Assembly: GCA_023423605.1 (NCBI GenBank)
Contig: JAFAFF010000049.1
Coordinates: 1 to 11,055 of the forward strand
DNA from: Pseudomonadota bacterium
GTDB taxonomy: Bacteria; Pseudomonadota; Gammaproteobacteria; Xanthomonadales; Xanthomonadaceae
Direction: 5' to 3'
Length of the DNA stretch: 11,055 nt
This document shows, in pieces, positions 1 to 7,072 of this stretch. The position numbers and the translations under genes were made by a program. Numbering within the stretch: the first letter of the stretch is position 1; every line of letters starts with the position of its first letter. Under the pieces are notes generated by a model. The model was not told where the DNA came from. It searched no databases and worked only from the letters and a program-made list of their open reading frames with translations.

Positions 1-358
1 CCAGTTCGCTGCCTTCGCGGTCGATCACCACCCGCTGGTAGCCACCGCCGGGAATCACCAGCAGCGCGCGGCCATTCGGGTGTGCCGGGGCATGTACCAC
101 CAGCCAGGGGGCATCCACCTGGTCCACATACCGATCCGGCCGGTGCCGGTCGCTGCCGCGCTCCACGACGTGCGGCGCGCGTGCGGTGCCCTGCTCCCCC
201 GGTACCCGGCCCGCCGGCCACAGGGCGATGCGTTCACCTGCGGCATCGGCCACCGCCGGCCGCTCCCATGCGGATGCGCGCTGCAGGGCATGGGCCAGGG
301 ACGGCGGCAGCAGCGCCGTGAGCACGGACAGGACCAGCAGATAAAGAGGCAATCGCAT
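1..358 (-). CDS. Secreted alpha/beta-hydrolase esterase, acetyl-xylan/pectin esterase-like (partial, 3' end outside window)
   Basis: The gene reads leftward from an ATG at 358-356 and is still open at base 1, so only about 119 N-terminal residues are visible. The first 24 residues form a signal peptide: MRL, a leucine-rich core, then an Ala-His-Ala cleavage site. Next come an LWPAGRVPGEQGT segment and, near residues 103-114, a strand ending in VIPGGGYQRVV followed by DREGSEL. The P-G-G-G-Y turn plus D-x-E-G is the oxyanion-hole region of COG0657/BD-FAE-type esterases, often annotated as xylan esterases; the catalytic Ser, Asp and His would lie beyond the window. It is divergent from the hydratase/TRAP operon and shares the 359-516 control region, which suggests removal of acetyl or other ester groups from the same polysaccharide. 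The substrate cannot be read from this fragment. Shine-Dalgarno is weak (GGAG, 11 bases from the ATG). Confidence 0.75.
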   Translation of the reverse strand, partial: MRLPLYLLVLSVLTALLPPSLAHALQRASAWERPAVADAAGERIALWPAGRVPGEQGTARAPHVVERGSDRHRPDRYVDQVDAPWLVVHAPAHPNGRALLVIPGGGYQRVVIDREGSEL

Positions 359-432
359 GTGGCGCAAGGCTCCAGGCAGAATGAGGGAGGACGGCGGGAT
401 CACCATCGCACGGCCTTCTGACGCACTGCACA

Positions 433-462
433 TTGCCAGATGACACCGGTTTACCATATACA
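433..462 (+). promoter_or_regulatory. Predicted sigma70-type promoter of the hydratase/TRAP operon
   Basis: TTGCCA (433-438, five of six matches to the -35 consensus) lies 18 bases before TATACA (457-462, four of six to the -10), or 17 bases before ATATAC (456-461). Transcription would start near 469, about 48 bases before the TTG start at 517. The spacer is filled by the operator-like sequence at 440-455, a standard arrangement for repression by a LacI-type protein. It was found by eye only; the -10 is not strong. Confidence 0.55.
440..455 (+). promoter_or_regulatory. LacI-family operator-like site, copy 1
   Basis: ATGACACCGGTTTACC has a central ACC|GGT palindrome with a CpG at its centre (447/448), as expected for a LacI-family dimer whose hinge leucine inserts at the central step. 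Thirteen bases (ATGACACCGGTTT) are identical to 7153-7165 in front of kduI. The left half (TGACACC) and right half (GTAAACC on the other strand) match at four of seven positions, so the site is an imperfect palindrome. It sits between the -35 and -10 of the predicted promoter and about 82 bases upstream of the divergent esterase. The LacI gene at 5954 is the obvious candidate ligand. Confidence 0.6.
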
Positions 463-504
463 CGTCATCCAGATGCTGTCGATGCGCAGCGCAACAACGC
501 CAAC

Positions 505-510
505 GGGAGA
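505..510 (+). promoter_or_regulatory. Ribosome binding site that sets a TTG start at 517
   Basis: GGGAGA lies six bases before TTG at 517. The open frame extends back to a TTG at 433, but that codon is the -35 box and the extension would translate the operator. This GGGAGA is the only well-spaced Shine-Dalgarno ahead of the conserved part of the protein. Confidence 0.6.
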
Positions 511-516
511 GCCTCC

Positions 517-1374
517 TTGAGCAACGAACTCGGCAAAACGGACCTGCCACCGCAAGCGGCCGGACAGCCCGGACCGGTACAGGCCGGCAACGATGCGGCC
601 ATCGCCAGCGCCTTCACCAGCGCGCGCCGCACCGGCGTACCCCTGCCGGGCTTTCCAGGCGACATCCCCGCCGACCTGGTCCATGCCTACCGCGTGCAGG
701 ATCTTGCCATCGAGCAGTGGGACGACCAGATCGTCGGCTGGAAGGTCGGCTACATCGCTGCCGAACGCCGCGATGCCTCCGGCGATGATCGCCTGCTGGG
801 TCCGATCTTCAAGCGCCGGCTTGAAAATGCCACCGGTGGAACACCCGTTGATATCGCCGTGTTCGAAGGTGGCTTCGCCGCCGTGGAAGCCGAATACGTG
901 CTGGAGCTGCTGGACGATGCACCGGTCGACCAGCTGGACTGGACACCGGAACAGGCCGAAGCCCTGCCGGCACGGCTGTACATCGGCGTGGAGGTGGCCA
1001 GCAGTCCGCTGGCGACGATCAACATCCTCGGGCCGCGGGTGGTGATATCGGATTTCGGCAACAACAACGGCCTGGTGCTGGGCCCGGAGATCCCGGACTG
1101 GACCCGCCGCGACGACAGCGAGCTGCGTGCGGAAACGCAGATCGAAGGCGTCCTGGCCGGCACCGGCGGCGCGGACCGGTTGCCCGGTGGCCTGCGCACC
1201 GCGTTTGCCTTCGCGCTGTCCCGCTCGGCCAGGCGCGGCCGTCCGCTCAAGCGTGGAGATCTCATCGCCACCGGCAACGCCACGGGCATCCATGACATCA
1301 CCGTAGGGCAGACCGCGCTGGTACGGTTCGCCGGCTTCGGAGACATTGCCTGCAGGGCCGTGCCGGCCGGTTGA
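517..1374 (+). CDS. 2-keto-4-pentenoate hydratase-like (MhpD/fumarylacetoacetate hydrolase superfamily) enzyme
   Basis: A predicted cytoplasmic protein of 285 residues, close to the usual 260-270 of the MhpD family plus a short polar N-terminus. Family marks are a GWKVGY segment, the acidic pair in VEAEYVLEL (E124, E126), another Glu (E159, in GVEVASSPL) placed like the third metal ligand of MhpD, and the C-terminal block LKRGDLIATGNATG followed by a 'G-x-T-A-L-V-R-F-x-G-F-G' end. MhpD-type enzymes add water to 2-hydroxypenta-2,4-dienoate in aromatic meta-cleavage, but relatives act as decarboxylases, and the wider FAH superfamily includes enzymes on diketo-deoxy sugar acids. No aromatic catabolic genes are nearby; it is the first gene of a TRAP/uronate operon, 38 bases ahead of dctP. 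A role on a dehydrated or keto-deoxy sugar acid is therefore likelier than aromatic catabolism, but this is inference. Start TTG chosen from the Shine-Dalgarno at 505. Confidence 0.8.
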   Translation: MSNELGKTDLPPQAAGQPGPVQAGNDAAIASAFTSARRTGVPLPGFPGDIPADLVHAYRVQDLAIEQWDDQIVGWKVGYIAAERRDASGDDRLLGPIFKRRLENATGGTPVDIAVFEGGFAAVEAEYVLELLDDAPVDQLDWTPEQAEALPARLYIGVEVASSPLATINILGPRVVISDFGNNNGLVLGPEIPDWTRRDDSELRAETQIEGVLAGTGGADRLPGGLRTAFAFALSRSARRGRPLKRGDLIATGNATGIHDITVGQTALVRFAGFGDIACRAVPAG

Positions 1375-1412
1375 TTGCCGGCCCCACGGTGGACACGCGC
1401 GGGAGGGCGCAG

Positions 1413-2414
1413 ATGATCACACGCAGAAACTTCCTGGCCACCAGCTTCGGCGCGCTTGCCGCGCCCGTGCTGGCCGGCTGCAGTCGATCCAGCGAAGCGA
1501 TGGCTGCCGGCCACCTGCTGACCGCCACCGATGTGCACGTGGCCGACTACCCCACCGTCACCGCAGTGAAGTGGATCGGTGAAACCCTGGAACGTGAAAG
1601 CGGCGGCCGCCTGCGCCTGCGCCAATACCATTCCGGGCAGCTGGGCCGTGAATCCGAAGCGATCGACATGGCCCGCTTCGGTGCCATCGACATCACCCGG
1701 GTCTACTCCGGCGCGCTCAACAATGCGTTCCCGCTGACCCAGGCGCTGTGCCTGCCGTATGTGTTCGATTCGGTGGCGCACATGCGCAGCGCGCTGGATG
1801 GCGGCGTGGCCGATGCGGTGCTGCGCGGTTTCCAGGGCCGCGACCTGGTCGGCCTGGCGATCTACGACTCCGGTGCGCGCTGCTTCTACAACACCAAGCA
1901 TCCGATCGTCGAACCACGCGATCTGCATGGGCTGAAGCTGCGCGTGGCCTCCTCGGACATCTTCATCCAGCTGATGCGGCTGTTCGGCGCCAATCCGACG
2001 CCGATGTCACTGGGCGACACGTTCTCCGGCATGGAAACGCACATGATCGACGGCGCCGAGAACAACATGCGCAGCTTCCATTCCAGTCGTCATTTCGAGG
2101 CCGCTCACTACTGGTCGCAGAGCAACCACTCGCATGCGCCGGACGTGCTGCTGATGTCGCGCCGCCGTTTCGAGCAGCTGCAGCCGTCCGACCGGCAACT
2201 GCTGCTGGAGACCGCGCGCGCTTCGGTGGACGTGATGCGCCGGCAATGGGATGCCTCCGAAGACGCCGCCCGCAAGGCGGTGGCGGACTACGGAGTGAAA
2301 ACCAATGAGGTGGACCTGGCGGCGTTCCGCAAGGCGGCCGATCCGCTGGTGCGTGAATACCTGCGCCATCCGGAACTGACCGCACTGGTCCGTCGCATCC
2401 GCGATCTCGCCTGA
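1413..2414 (+). CDS. dctP: TRAP transporter solute-binding protein, DctP family, with Tat-type lipoprotein signal
   Basis: A 333-residue periplasmic receptor that captures an organic or sugar acid and passes it to the DctQM membrane unit. The ATG at 1413 follows GGAGG at 1402-1406 with a six-base spacer; the frame opens 14 codons earlier without a ribosome site. The N-terminus carries T-R-R-N-F-L (R4, R5), a twin-arginine motif, then a hydrophobic stretch ending in the lipobox L-A-G-C with C23, so the protein is probably a Tat-exported lipoprotein. R156 (GARCFYN), R177 (GLKLRV) and N217 (GAENNMRS) match in spacing the carboxylate-binding Arg and its partners in SiaP-type receptors (R127, R147, N187), which supports an acidic ligand. 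Location beside kduI, kduD and GH43 points to a uronate or an unsaturated or aldonic sugar acid. The ligand is not proven by sequence. Confidence 0.93.
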   Translation: MITRRNFLATSFGALAAPVLAGCSRSSEAMAAGHLLTATDVHVADYPTVTAVKWIGETLERESGGRLRLRQYHSGQLGRESEAIDMARFGAIDITRVYSGALNNAFPLTQALCLPYVFDSVAHMRSALDGGVADAVLRGFQGRDLVGLAIYDSGARCFYNTKHPIVEPRDLHGLKLRVASSDIFIQLMRLFGANPTPMSLGDTFSGMETHMIDGAENNMRSFHSSRHFEAAHYWSQSNHSHAPDVLLMSRRRFEQLQPSDRQLLLETARASVDVMRRQWDASEDAARKAVADYGVKTNEVDLAAFRKAADPLVREYLRHPELTALVRRIRDLA

Positions 2415-2423
2415 GGAACCGTG

Positions 2424-2963
2424 ATGACCGATACCACGACGGGCCTCGCCCACGTTGAAACGCACCGCGGACAGCAACTGCTGGACCGCATTGCCGACCT
2501 CGCCATCCATGTCGCCGTGCTGGCCCTGCTGGGCCTGGTGGTGGTGCAGGGCTGGCAGGTGTTCGCCCGCTATGTGATCAACGATTCACCCAGCTGGACC
2601 GAACCGGTGACGCTGCTGCTGCTGAGCACGGCGATGAGCCTGGGGGCGGCCTGTGGCGTGCATACCAACCGCCATTTCGGCTTCTTCCTGCTCGCCGGCT
2701 ACATGGGCCAGGGCGTGCGGCGCGCGGTGGATACCCTGGTGCAGCTGGTGATCGCCGTGCTGGGTGGCTTCATCGCGGCGTGGGCGACGGTCCTGCTGCT
2801 CGATGGCATGGACATCAAGGCCGCTGGCGCCAACCTGCCGCAGAGCATCAACTACCTGCCGCTGGCCATCGGCGGCGTGCTGATGGTGCTGTTCGCGCTC
2901 AACCGTGCATGGCGCGTACACCGGCCGCTGGTGGTGGCCGAAGACATCGAAGGAGACCGTTGA
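2424..2963 (+). CDS. dctQ: TRAP transporter small membrane subunit, DctQ family
   Basis: A 179-residue inner-membrane protein with four hydrophobic segments, roughly residues 27-50, 57-80, 92-120 and 138-158, the topology of DctQ. The conserved F-A-R-Y-V-x-N-x-x-x-S-W motif near the end of the first helix is present, followed by T-E-P where many relatives have an E-E pair. DctQ bridges the receptor and DctM. The start is ATG 2424, six bases after GAGGA (2413-2417); the GTG at 2421 in the same frame is too close. It begins nine bases after dctP and ends two bases before dctM, so the three are co-translated. Confidence 0.92.
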   Translation: MTDTTTGLAHVETHRGQQLLDRIADLAIHVAVLALLGLVVVQGWQVFARYVINDSPSWTEPVTLLLLSTAMSLGAACGVHTNRHFGFFLLAGYMGQGVRRAVDTLVQLVIAVLGGFIAAWATVLLLDGMDIKAAGANLPQSINYLPLAIGGVLMVLFALNRAWRVHRPLVVAEDIEGDR

Positions 2964-2965
2964 AC

Positions 2966-4249
2966 ATGGGTATCGCGCTTCTTTTCCTGGTGTTCGCGGT
3001 CCTGCTGCTGCTGGGCGTGCCGGTGGCCTTCGCGCTGGCGGCCGCCGCGCTTGCCACCCTGCTCTACCTGGACATCCCCAGCATCGTGCTGGTGCAGCAG
3101 ATATCGGCCGGTACCGGCTCGGCATCGCTGATCGCCATTCCGCTGTTCATCTTCGCCGGCGAAATCATGATGCGCGGCGGCATCTCCGAACGCCTGATCG
3201 CACTGGCTTCCTCGCTGGTCGGCCGCATGCGTGGCGGCCTGGGCCAGGTGTCGATCCTGTCCTCGCTGTTCTTCGGTGGCGTGTCCGGTTCGGCCATTGC
3301 CGACGTATCGGCGGTGGGCGGCACGATGATCCCGCAGATGGTCAAGCGCGGCTACGACCGCGACTTCGCGGTCAACGTCAGCATCACCGCCGCACTGGTG
3401 GCGCTGCTGGTGCCGCCGTCGCACAACCTGATCCTGTTTTCCGCCGCCGCCGGGGGCGGCCTGTCCATCGCCGATCTGTTCGCGGCCGGCATCGTGCCGG
3501 CGCTGCTGATGACGCTGGCACTCATGCTCACCGGCTATGTGGTGGCGCGACGTCGTGGTTATGGCGTGGAGGTGTTTCCAGGCTGGCGCACGGTGCTGCT
3601 GCGCATGGTCTCCGCCCTGCCCGGCCTGGGCCTGGTAGCGCTGATCTTCATCGGCATCCGCGCCGGTATCTTCACTGCCGTGGAAAGCGCGGCCATCGCC
3701 GTGGTGTACGCCCTGCTGGTGACCACCGTGCTGTACCGGCAGCTGCGCTGGCGGGAATTCATGGATACGGTCATCCATGCCGCGCGCAGCACCGGCGTGA
3801 TCCTGTTCGTGATCGCCACCGCGGCGGTGTTCGGCTGGCTGCTGGCCTACCTGCAGGTGCCCACCGCCGCGGTGGATTTCCTGCAGTCGTTCGCGCACAG
3901 CCAGTTCATGGTGCTGTTGATGATCGTGGTGATGCTGCTGTTGCTGGGCACGTTCATGGATCTTGCACCGATGATCCTGATCTGCACGCCGATCTTCCTG
4001 CCTGTGGCGCGCGCCTACGGCATCGATCCGATCCATTTCGGCCTGGTGCTGGTGCTGACCGGTGGCCTCGGCCTGGTGACACCGCCGGTGGGCTCGGTGC
4101 TGTTCATCGGTACCGCCATCGGCGAGATCAGTGTCGGCCAGAGCATGCGCAGCATCTGGCCGTTCTGGTTCGTCGCGCTGGGCGTGCTGCTGATCGTGGC
4201 GTTCTTCCCGGCCCTGTCGTTGTGGTTGCCGCAACTGCTGCGTGCGTGA
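2966..4249 (+). CDS. dctM: TRAP transporter large membrane subunit, DctM family
   Basis: A 427-residue polytopic membrane protein, the normal DctM length, with about 12 hydrophobic segments. Diagnostic stretches are IPLFIFAGEIMMRGGIS (about residues 58-74), the FGGVSGSAIADVSAVGG loop (about 103-119), and PPSHNLILFSAAAGG (about 150-164); these belong to the elevator transport domain that couples sodium to acid uptake. The start is ATG 2966, ten bases after AGGAG (2951-2955). A TTG at 2960 in frame overlaps the dctQ stop and has a four-base spacing, so it is less likely but possible. Two bases separate it from dctQ. A 75-base gap with a small hairpin separates it from the GH43 gene. Confidence 0.95.
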   Translation: MGIALLFLVFAVLLLLGVPVAFALAAAALATLLYLDIPSIVLVQQISAGTGSASLIAIPLFIFAGEIMMRGGISERLIALASSLVGRMRGGLGQVSILSSLFFGGVSGSAIADVSAVGGTMIPQMVKRGYDRDFAVNVSITAALVALLVPPSHNLILFSAAAGGGLSIADLFAAGIVPALLMTLALMLTGYVVARRRGYGVEVFPGWRTVLLRMVSALPGLGLVALIFIGIRAGIFTAVESAAIAVVYALLVTTVLYRQLRWREFMDTVIHAARSTGVILFVIATAAVFGWLLAYLQVPTAAVDFLQSFAHSQFMVLLMIVVMLLLLGTFMDLAPMILICTPIFLPVARAYGIDPIHFGLVLVLTGGLGLVTPPVGSVLFIGTAIGEISVGQSMRSIWPFWFVALGVLLIVAFFPALSLWLPQLLRA

Positions 4250-4275
4250 CGCAGCGCTGGGCATCCGCGCAAGGG

Positions 4276-4292
4276 GCCGGGCCTGTCCCGGC
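4276..4292 (+). other. GC-rich hairpin in the dctM-GH43 gap
   Basis: GCCGGG (4276-4281), a five-base loop and CCCGGC (4287-4292) form a six-pair stem with no T-run after it, so it is not a convincing intrinsic terminator. It lies 33 bases before the GH43 start and could lower downstream expression or stabilise the upstream transporter message. The GH43 Shine-Dalgarno (4312-4317) is outside the stem. Confidence 0.4.
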
Positions 4293-4324
4293 ATGATCCA
4301 TCCTCGATTCCGGGAGGGAATACG

Positions 4325-5914
4325 ATGCAGTTGCAGCACATCCTGAAGATCCTGCTGGCCAGCGGCCTGCTGGTCACCGGCACGCTTGCGGCAGCGGGCC
4401 AGCCTGTCGCGGCAGCACACTGGAAGCGTGGCATCGAGAACCAGCGCCAGGCCGACCTGGGCGACGGCACCTATCTCAATCCGGTGTTCGCCGGCGACCG
4501 TCCCGACCCGTCGGTGCTGAAGGACGGCGACGACTATTACCTCACCCTGTCCTCGTTCGATGCCTATCCCGGCCTGCCGATCTGGCATTCGCGCGACCTG
4601 GTGAACTGGCAACCGCTGGGCCATGCCATCACCAGCAACGTCGGTGCCATCTGGGCCCCGGACATCGTCAAGCATGAAAGGCGCTACTACATCTATTTCC
4701 CGGCACGCACCGGTGATACCCGCAGCAACTTCGTGGTCTGGGCCGATGACATCCGCGGACCGTGGAGCGAACCGATCGATATCGGCCTGGGGAAGTACAT
4801 CGACCCGGGCCATGCGGTCGGCGAGGACGGCAAGCGGTACCTGTTCCTCAGCGGTGGCGATTACGTGCAGCTGGCCGACGATGGGCTGAGCGTGGCCGGC
4901 GAACCGAAGCATGTCTACGATGGCTGGAAGTATCCGGAAAGCTGGGACGTGGAGGCCTATGCCCAGGAAGGCCCGAAGATCAGTTTCCGCGACGGCTGGT
5001 ACTACATGACCACCGCGGTGGGCGGCACCGCCGGCCCGCCTACCGGGCACATGGTGATCACTGCCCGCTCGCGCTCCATCCATGGGCCATGGGTGAACGC
5101 GCCGAACAACCCGATCACGCGTACGCGCTCGGCGGCCGAGCCGTGGTGGTCGCGCGGCCATGCCACGGTGATCGAAGGCACCGATGGACGCTGGTGGATG
5201 ATGTACCACGGCTACGAGAACGGTTACTGGACGCTCGGCCGGCAAGCGCTTCTGGAGCCGATCGAATGGACCGGAGATGGCTGGTTCGTGGCCAAGGGCG
5301 GCGACCTCGGCCAGCCCCTGCGCAAGCCCTCCGGTGAATCGGTGGGCGCGCATGGCATGGCCCTGTCCGATGACTTCCGCGGCCAGGCGCTCGGCCCGCA
5401 ATGGTCGTTCTTCAATCCGGCCCAGGATGAGTACCGGCGGCTGGGCTTCACGGGCAAGGGTCTGGTGATGCAGGGCAAGGGCCAGACCCCGCGCGACAGT
5501 TCGCCGCTGACCGCCATCGCCGGTGACACGGCCTACCAGTTCGAGGTCGAGATGGATATCGCCCCCGGTGCGGTCGGCGGTGCCCTGCTGTTCTACAGCG
5601 ACCGCCTGTATGTAGGCGTGGGCAGCGACGGCGAGCGATTCATCATGCATCGCTATGGCGAGGAACGCCCTGCCCGGCTGCCGCCCGGCGGCAAAGGTGG
5701 CAAGCTGTGGCTGCGGGTCACCAACAACCACCACATCGTGACGTTCCACTCCAGCACCGATGGCCACACCTGGCGGAAGTACCCGGTTCAGATGGAAGTG
5801 TCCGGTTACCATCACAATGTGGCGGGCAGGTTCCTCGCGCTGAAGCCGGCGATCTATGCCGCCGGCGACGGTGCCGTGACCTTCCGCAATTTCCGCTACC
5901 GCGCACTCGATTGA
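4325..5914 (+). CDS. Secreted glycoside hydrolase, family 43-like (arabinofuranosidase/xylosidase/galactosidase type)
   Basis: A 529-residue exported enzyme with a signal peptide (residues 1 to about 31, hydrophobic core ILLASGLLVTG). The five-bladed propeller follows at about 50-330. All three GH43 catalytic acids can be placed: D61 in D-R-P-D-P-S (general base), D160 in Y-I-D-P-G-H (pKa modulator) and E215 in A-Q-E-G-P-K (general acid), with spacing close to characterised GH43 enzymes; the W-A-P-D motif at 110-113 is also present. The C-terminal ~180 residues (from S-D-D-F-R-G to T-F-R-N-F-R-Y) look like the accessory beta-sandwich that completes the active site in many GH43 xylosidases. 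It would cleave terminal arabinose, xylose or galactose from pectic or hemicellulosic oligosaccharides; which one cannot be read here. The ATG has GGGAGG seven bases upstream. It belongs with the TRAP operon and lies 39 bases before the LacI gene. Confidence 0.88.
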   Translation: MQLQHILKILLASGLLVTGTLAAAGQPVAAAHWKRGIENQRQADLGDGTYLNPVFAGDRPDPSVLKDGDDYYLTLSSFDAYPGLPIWHSRDLVNWQPLGHAITSNVGAIWAPDIVKHERRYYIYFPARTGDTRSNFVVWADDIRGPWSEPIDIGLGKYIDPGHAVGEDGKRYLFLSGGDYVQLADDGLSVAGEPKHVYDGWKYPESWDVEAYAQEGPKISFRDGWYYMTTAVGGTAGPPTGHMVITARSRSIHGPWVNAPNNPITRTRSAAEPWWSRGHATVIEGTDGRWWMMYHGYENGYWTLGRQALLEPIEWTGDGWFVAKGGDLGQPLRKPSGESVGAHGMALSDDFRGQALGPQWSFFNPAQDEYRRLGFTGKGLVMQGKGQTPRDSSPLTAIAGDTAYQFEVEMDIAPGAVGGALLFYSDRLYVGVGSDGERFIMHRYGEERPARLPPGGKGGKLWLRVTNNHHIVTFHSSTDGHTWRKYPVQMEVSGYHHNVAGRFLALKPAIYAAGDGAVTFRNFRYRALD

Positions 5915-5953
5915 GCGAGCGGTCAGAATCTCCGGACTTACCTGGTTCAAGAC

Positions 5954-7012
5954 ATGTCAGTGCGCAACAAGAACGATGCCGCAACGCCGGCATTGGCCAA
6001 AGGCAAGGCCGCCACCATCAACGACATCGCCCGGCTGTCCGGCGTGTCGAAGAAGACGGTCTCCAGGATCATCAACAACTCGCCGCTGGTACGCAAGGAC
6101 ACGCGTGAGAAGGTCGAGGCGCTGATGCGCGAAGTGGGCTACACGCCGGATCCGCTGGCCCGCGGCCTGGCCTTCCGGCGTTCGTTCCTGATCGGCATGG
6201 TGTACGACAACCCGACCGCGCAGTACATCGTGGACATGCAGTACGGCGCGCTGGACGCCCTGCGCGGCTCCAGTTTCGAACTGGTGGTGCACCCCTGCGA
6301 CAGCCGCAGTCCGGGATACATCGATGGCGTGTGCCGCTTCGTGCAGCAGCAGAAGCTGCATGGCGTGATCCTGGTGCCGCGTGCCTCGGAAGACCAGGCA
6401 CTGGCTGATGCGCTGGACGAGATCGGCTGCCGTTTCACCCGCATCGCCGCGCTGCCGCTGGATGAAACCTCGCAGATGGTGGTTACCCACGACCGCGACG
6501 GCGCAGCCGAAGCAGCCGATTACCTGCTGTCGCTGGGTCATCGCGATATCGCCCTGGTCACCGGTCCCAGCGCTTACCGCTCCGCCCACGAACGCACCGC
6601 CGGTTTCATCGACGCACTGGCCAGGCGTGGCATCGAGCTGCCAAAAGAGCGCATCGTCGAGGCCGGCTACACCTTCGAATCCGGCGTGGCGGCGGCCGAG
6701 AAGCTGCTGCTGGGCAAGAAGCGGCCGACCGCCATCTTCACCGGCAACGATGAAATGGCGGCAGGCGTGTACAAGGTGGCGCTGCGCGCCGGCATCAACA
6801 TTCCGCGCCAGCTGTCCATCATCGGCTACGACGACAGCCCGCTGGCATCGCGCCTGTGGCCGCCCCTGACCTCGGTGCGCCGGCATACCCGCGATACCGG
6901 CCGCACCGCAGCGGCCATGCTGATCCAGCCCGAAGGCCAGGCCGCGATGCAGATCGCCAGCGTACGGCCCCACCTGATCGTGCGCGATTCCTGCCAACCG
7001 CCAGAGGATTGA
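5954..7012 (+). CDS. LacI/PurR-family transcriptional regulator, probable repressor of both local units
   Basis: A 352-residue cytoplasmic DNA-binding protein. After a ~19-residue polar tail comes the helix-turn-helix (T21-I-N-D-I-A-R-L-S-G-V-S32-K-K-T-V-S-R, recognition helix about 32-41), then the hinge helix P65-D-P-L-A-R-G-L72, whose L72 corresponds to the leucine that wedges into the central CpG of LacI-type operators. The rest is the periplasmic-binding-like effector domain, with a conserved T-G-N-D-E-M-A-A-G segment and S-I-I-G-Y-D-D-S. The effector is unknown; a KDG-pathway intermediate or the imported acid is likely. It lies 39 bases after the GH43 gene, on the same strand, between two units that carry the same operator-like sequence, so co-transcription and autorepression are plausible. 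A hairpin follows four bases after its stop. Confidence 0.93.
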   Translation: MSVRNKNDAATPALAKGKAATINDIARLSGVSKKTVSRIINNSPLVRKDTREKVEALMREVGYTPDPLARGLAFRRSFLIGMVYDNPTAQYIVDMQYGALDALRGSSFELVVHPCDSRSPGYIDGVCRFVQQQKLHGVILVPRASEDQALADALDEIGCRFTRIAALPLDETSQMVVTHDRDGAAEAADYLLSLGHRDIALVTGPSAYRSAHERTAGFIDALARRGIELPKERIVEAGYTFESGVAAAEKLLLGKKRPTAIFTGNDEMAAGVYKVALRAGINIPRQLSIIGYDDSPLASRLWPPLTSVRRHTRDTGRTAAAMLIQPEGQAAMQIASVRPHLIVRDSCQPPED

Positions 7013-7016
7013 AGGC

Positions 7017-7037
7017 ATCCCGACCAACGGTCGGGAT
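7017..7037 (+). terminator. Perfect hairpin just after the LacI gene (REP-like or terminator)
   Basis: ATCCCGACC (7017-7025), loop AAC, and GGTCGGGAT (7029-7037) make a perfect nine-pair stem starting four bases after the stop codon. No T-run follows, so it may act as a transcript 3'-end stabiliser or repeat element rather than a classic intrinsic terminator. The GACC-loop-GGTC core is shared with the hairpin at 7100-7120, which suggests one repeat family. Confidence 0.5.
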
Positions 7038-7072
7038 CCACCGGCCGCAGGGTCGCGTGGCCTCGCCCGTCG

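Noticed and set aside
80..421. Plus-strand frames of 70-113 codons at the left edge
   Set aside because: They lie opposite the esterase, whose signal peptide and PGGGY motif are clear; no Shine-Dalgarno or conserved motif.
433..516. N-terminal extension of the hydratase from TTG 433
   Set aside because: It would translate the promoter and operator, and a well-spaced ribosome site precedes the TTG at 517.
750..1928. A 392-codon minus-strand frame over the hydratase and dctP
   Set aside because: Low-complexity product and full overlap with two recognisable genes; a codon-bias shadow.
2852..5950. A 1032-codon open frame on the minus strand, antisense to dctM and the GH43 gene
   Set aside because: Its product is rich in His, Gln, Arg and Ala with no recognisable domain, and it overlaps two clear family members. 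Long antisense frames are common in high-GC DNA.
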